Source: Candidatus Coatesiibacteriota bacterium
GTDB lineage: Bacteria; B130-G9
DNA length: 16,571 bases
Direction: 5' to 3'
Assembly: GCA_016929465.1 (NCBI GenBank)
Contig: JAFGIT010000346.1
Location: 1 to 16,571 of the forward strand
Shown piece by piece: positions 16,570-16,571 of this stretch. The position numbers and the translations under genes are program-made. How positions within the stretch are numbered: the first letter of the stretch is position 1; each line of letters begins with the position of its first letter. The notes beneath the pieces are model-generated. The model saw nothing but the letters and a program-made list of their open reading frames with translations. It was not told where the DNA came from and did no database searches.

Positions 16570-16571
16570 GC

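Noticed and set aside
16318-16571. A genomic island inserted at selC
   Set aside because: selC is a known integration site, but no integrase gene and no repeat of the tRNA 3' end is visible in the window, and the neighbours include housekeeping pheST.

Overview
All the genes I can support lie on the minus strand, so transcription runs from high to low coordinates. The window holds one tRNA gene and six protein genes, one of them cut by the left edge. Signal peptides, an ExeA-type ATPase with a peptidoglycan-binding domain and very large secreted beta-propeller proteins suggest a bacterium with an outer membrane. A tRNA-Sec gene shows that it probably reads UGA as selenocysteine. Phe-tRNA synthetase comes as separate bacterial-type alpha and beta subunits. 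The style of the secreted proteins (Reg_prop blades, PPC, PQQ-like propeller, ASH and Ig-like repeats) recalls FCB-group or uncultivated candidate-phylum bacteria, but that placement is only an impression.

Layout in the direction of transcription: (1) selC at 16569-16472; (2) an ExeA/GspA-like AAA+ ATPase with a transmembrane segment, a periplasmic domain and a C-terminal peptidoglycan-binding domain (16317-14620); (3) 16 nt later, a membrane-anchored TPR protein with a GspB-like N-terminus and a TTG start (14603-13353); (4) pheS (13254-12247); (5) a 338-nt gap with a terminator-like hairpin and a sigma70-like promoter; (6) pheT from a TTG start (11908-9776), lacking the usual N-terminal OB-fold tRNA-binding domain; (7) a 309-nt gap with a good sigma70-like promoter and a hairpin-rich leader; (8) an 1856-residue secreted protein with about 21 Reg_prop blades, six Ig-like repeats and an ASH-type domain (9466-3896); (9) 55 nt later, a related secreted protein with about 14 Reg_prop blades, a PPC-like domain and a PQQ-like propeller (3840 to beyond position 1).

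The ATPase and TPR genes look like one unit for building an envelope machine; in the ExeA/ExeB system such a pair helps a type II secretin cross peptidoglycan. The two propeller genes look like a second unit of exported extracellular or surface proteins. A link in which the first pair helps export the second is speculation. The most unusual points are the missing PheT domain, the separation of pheS from pheT, and the 21- and 14-blade propeller arrays with no attached signalling kinase. I found no mobile element, CRISPR array or phage gene. Every longer plus-strand open frame looks like a shadow of a minus-strand gene.
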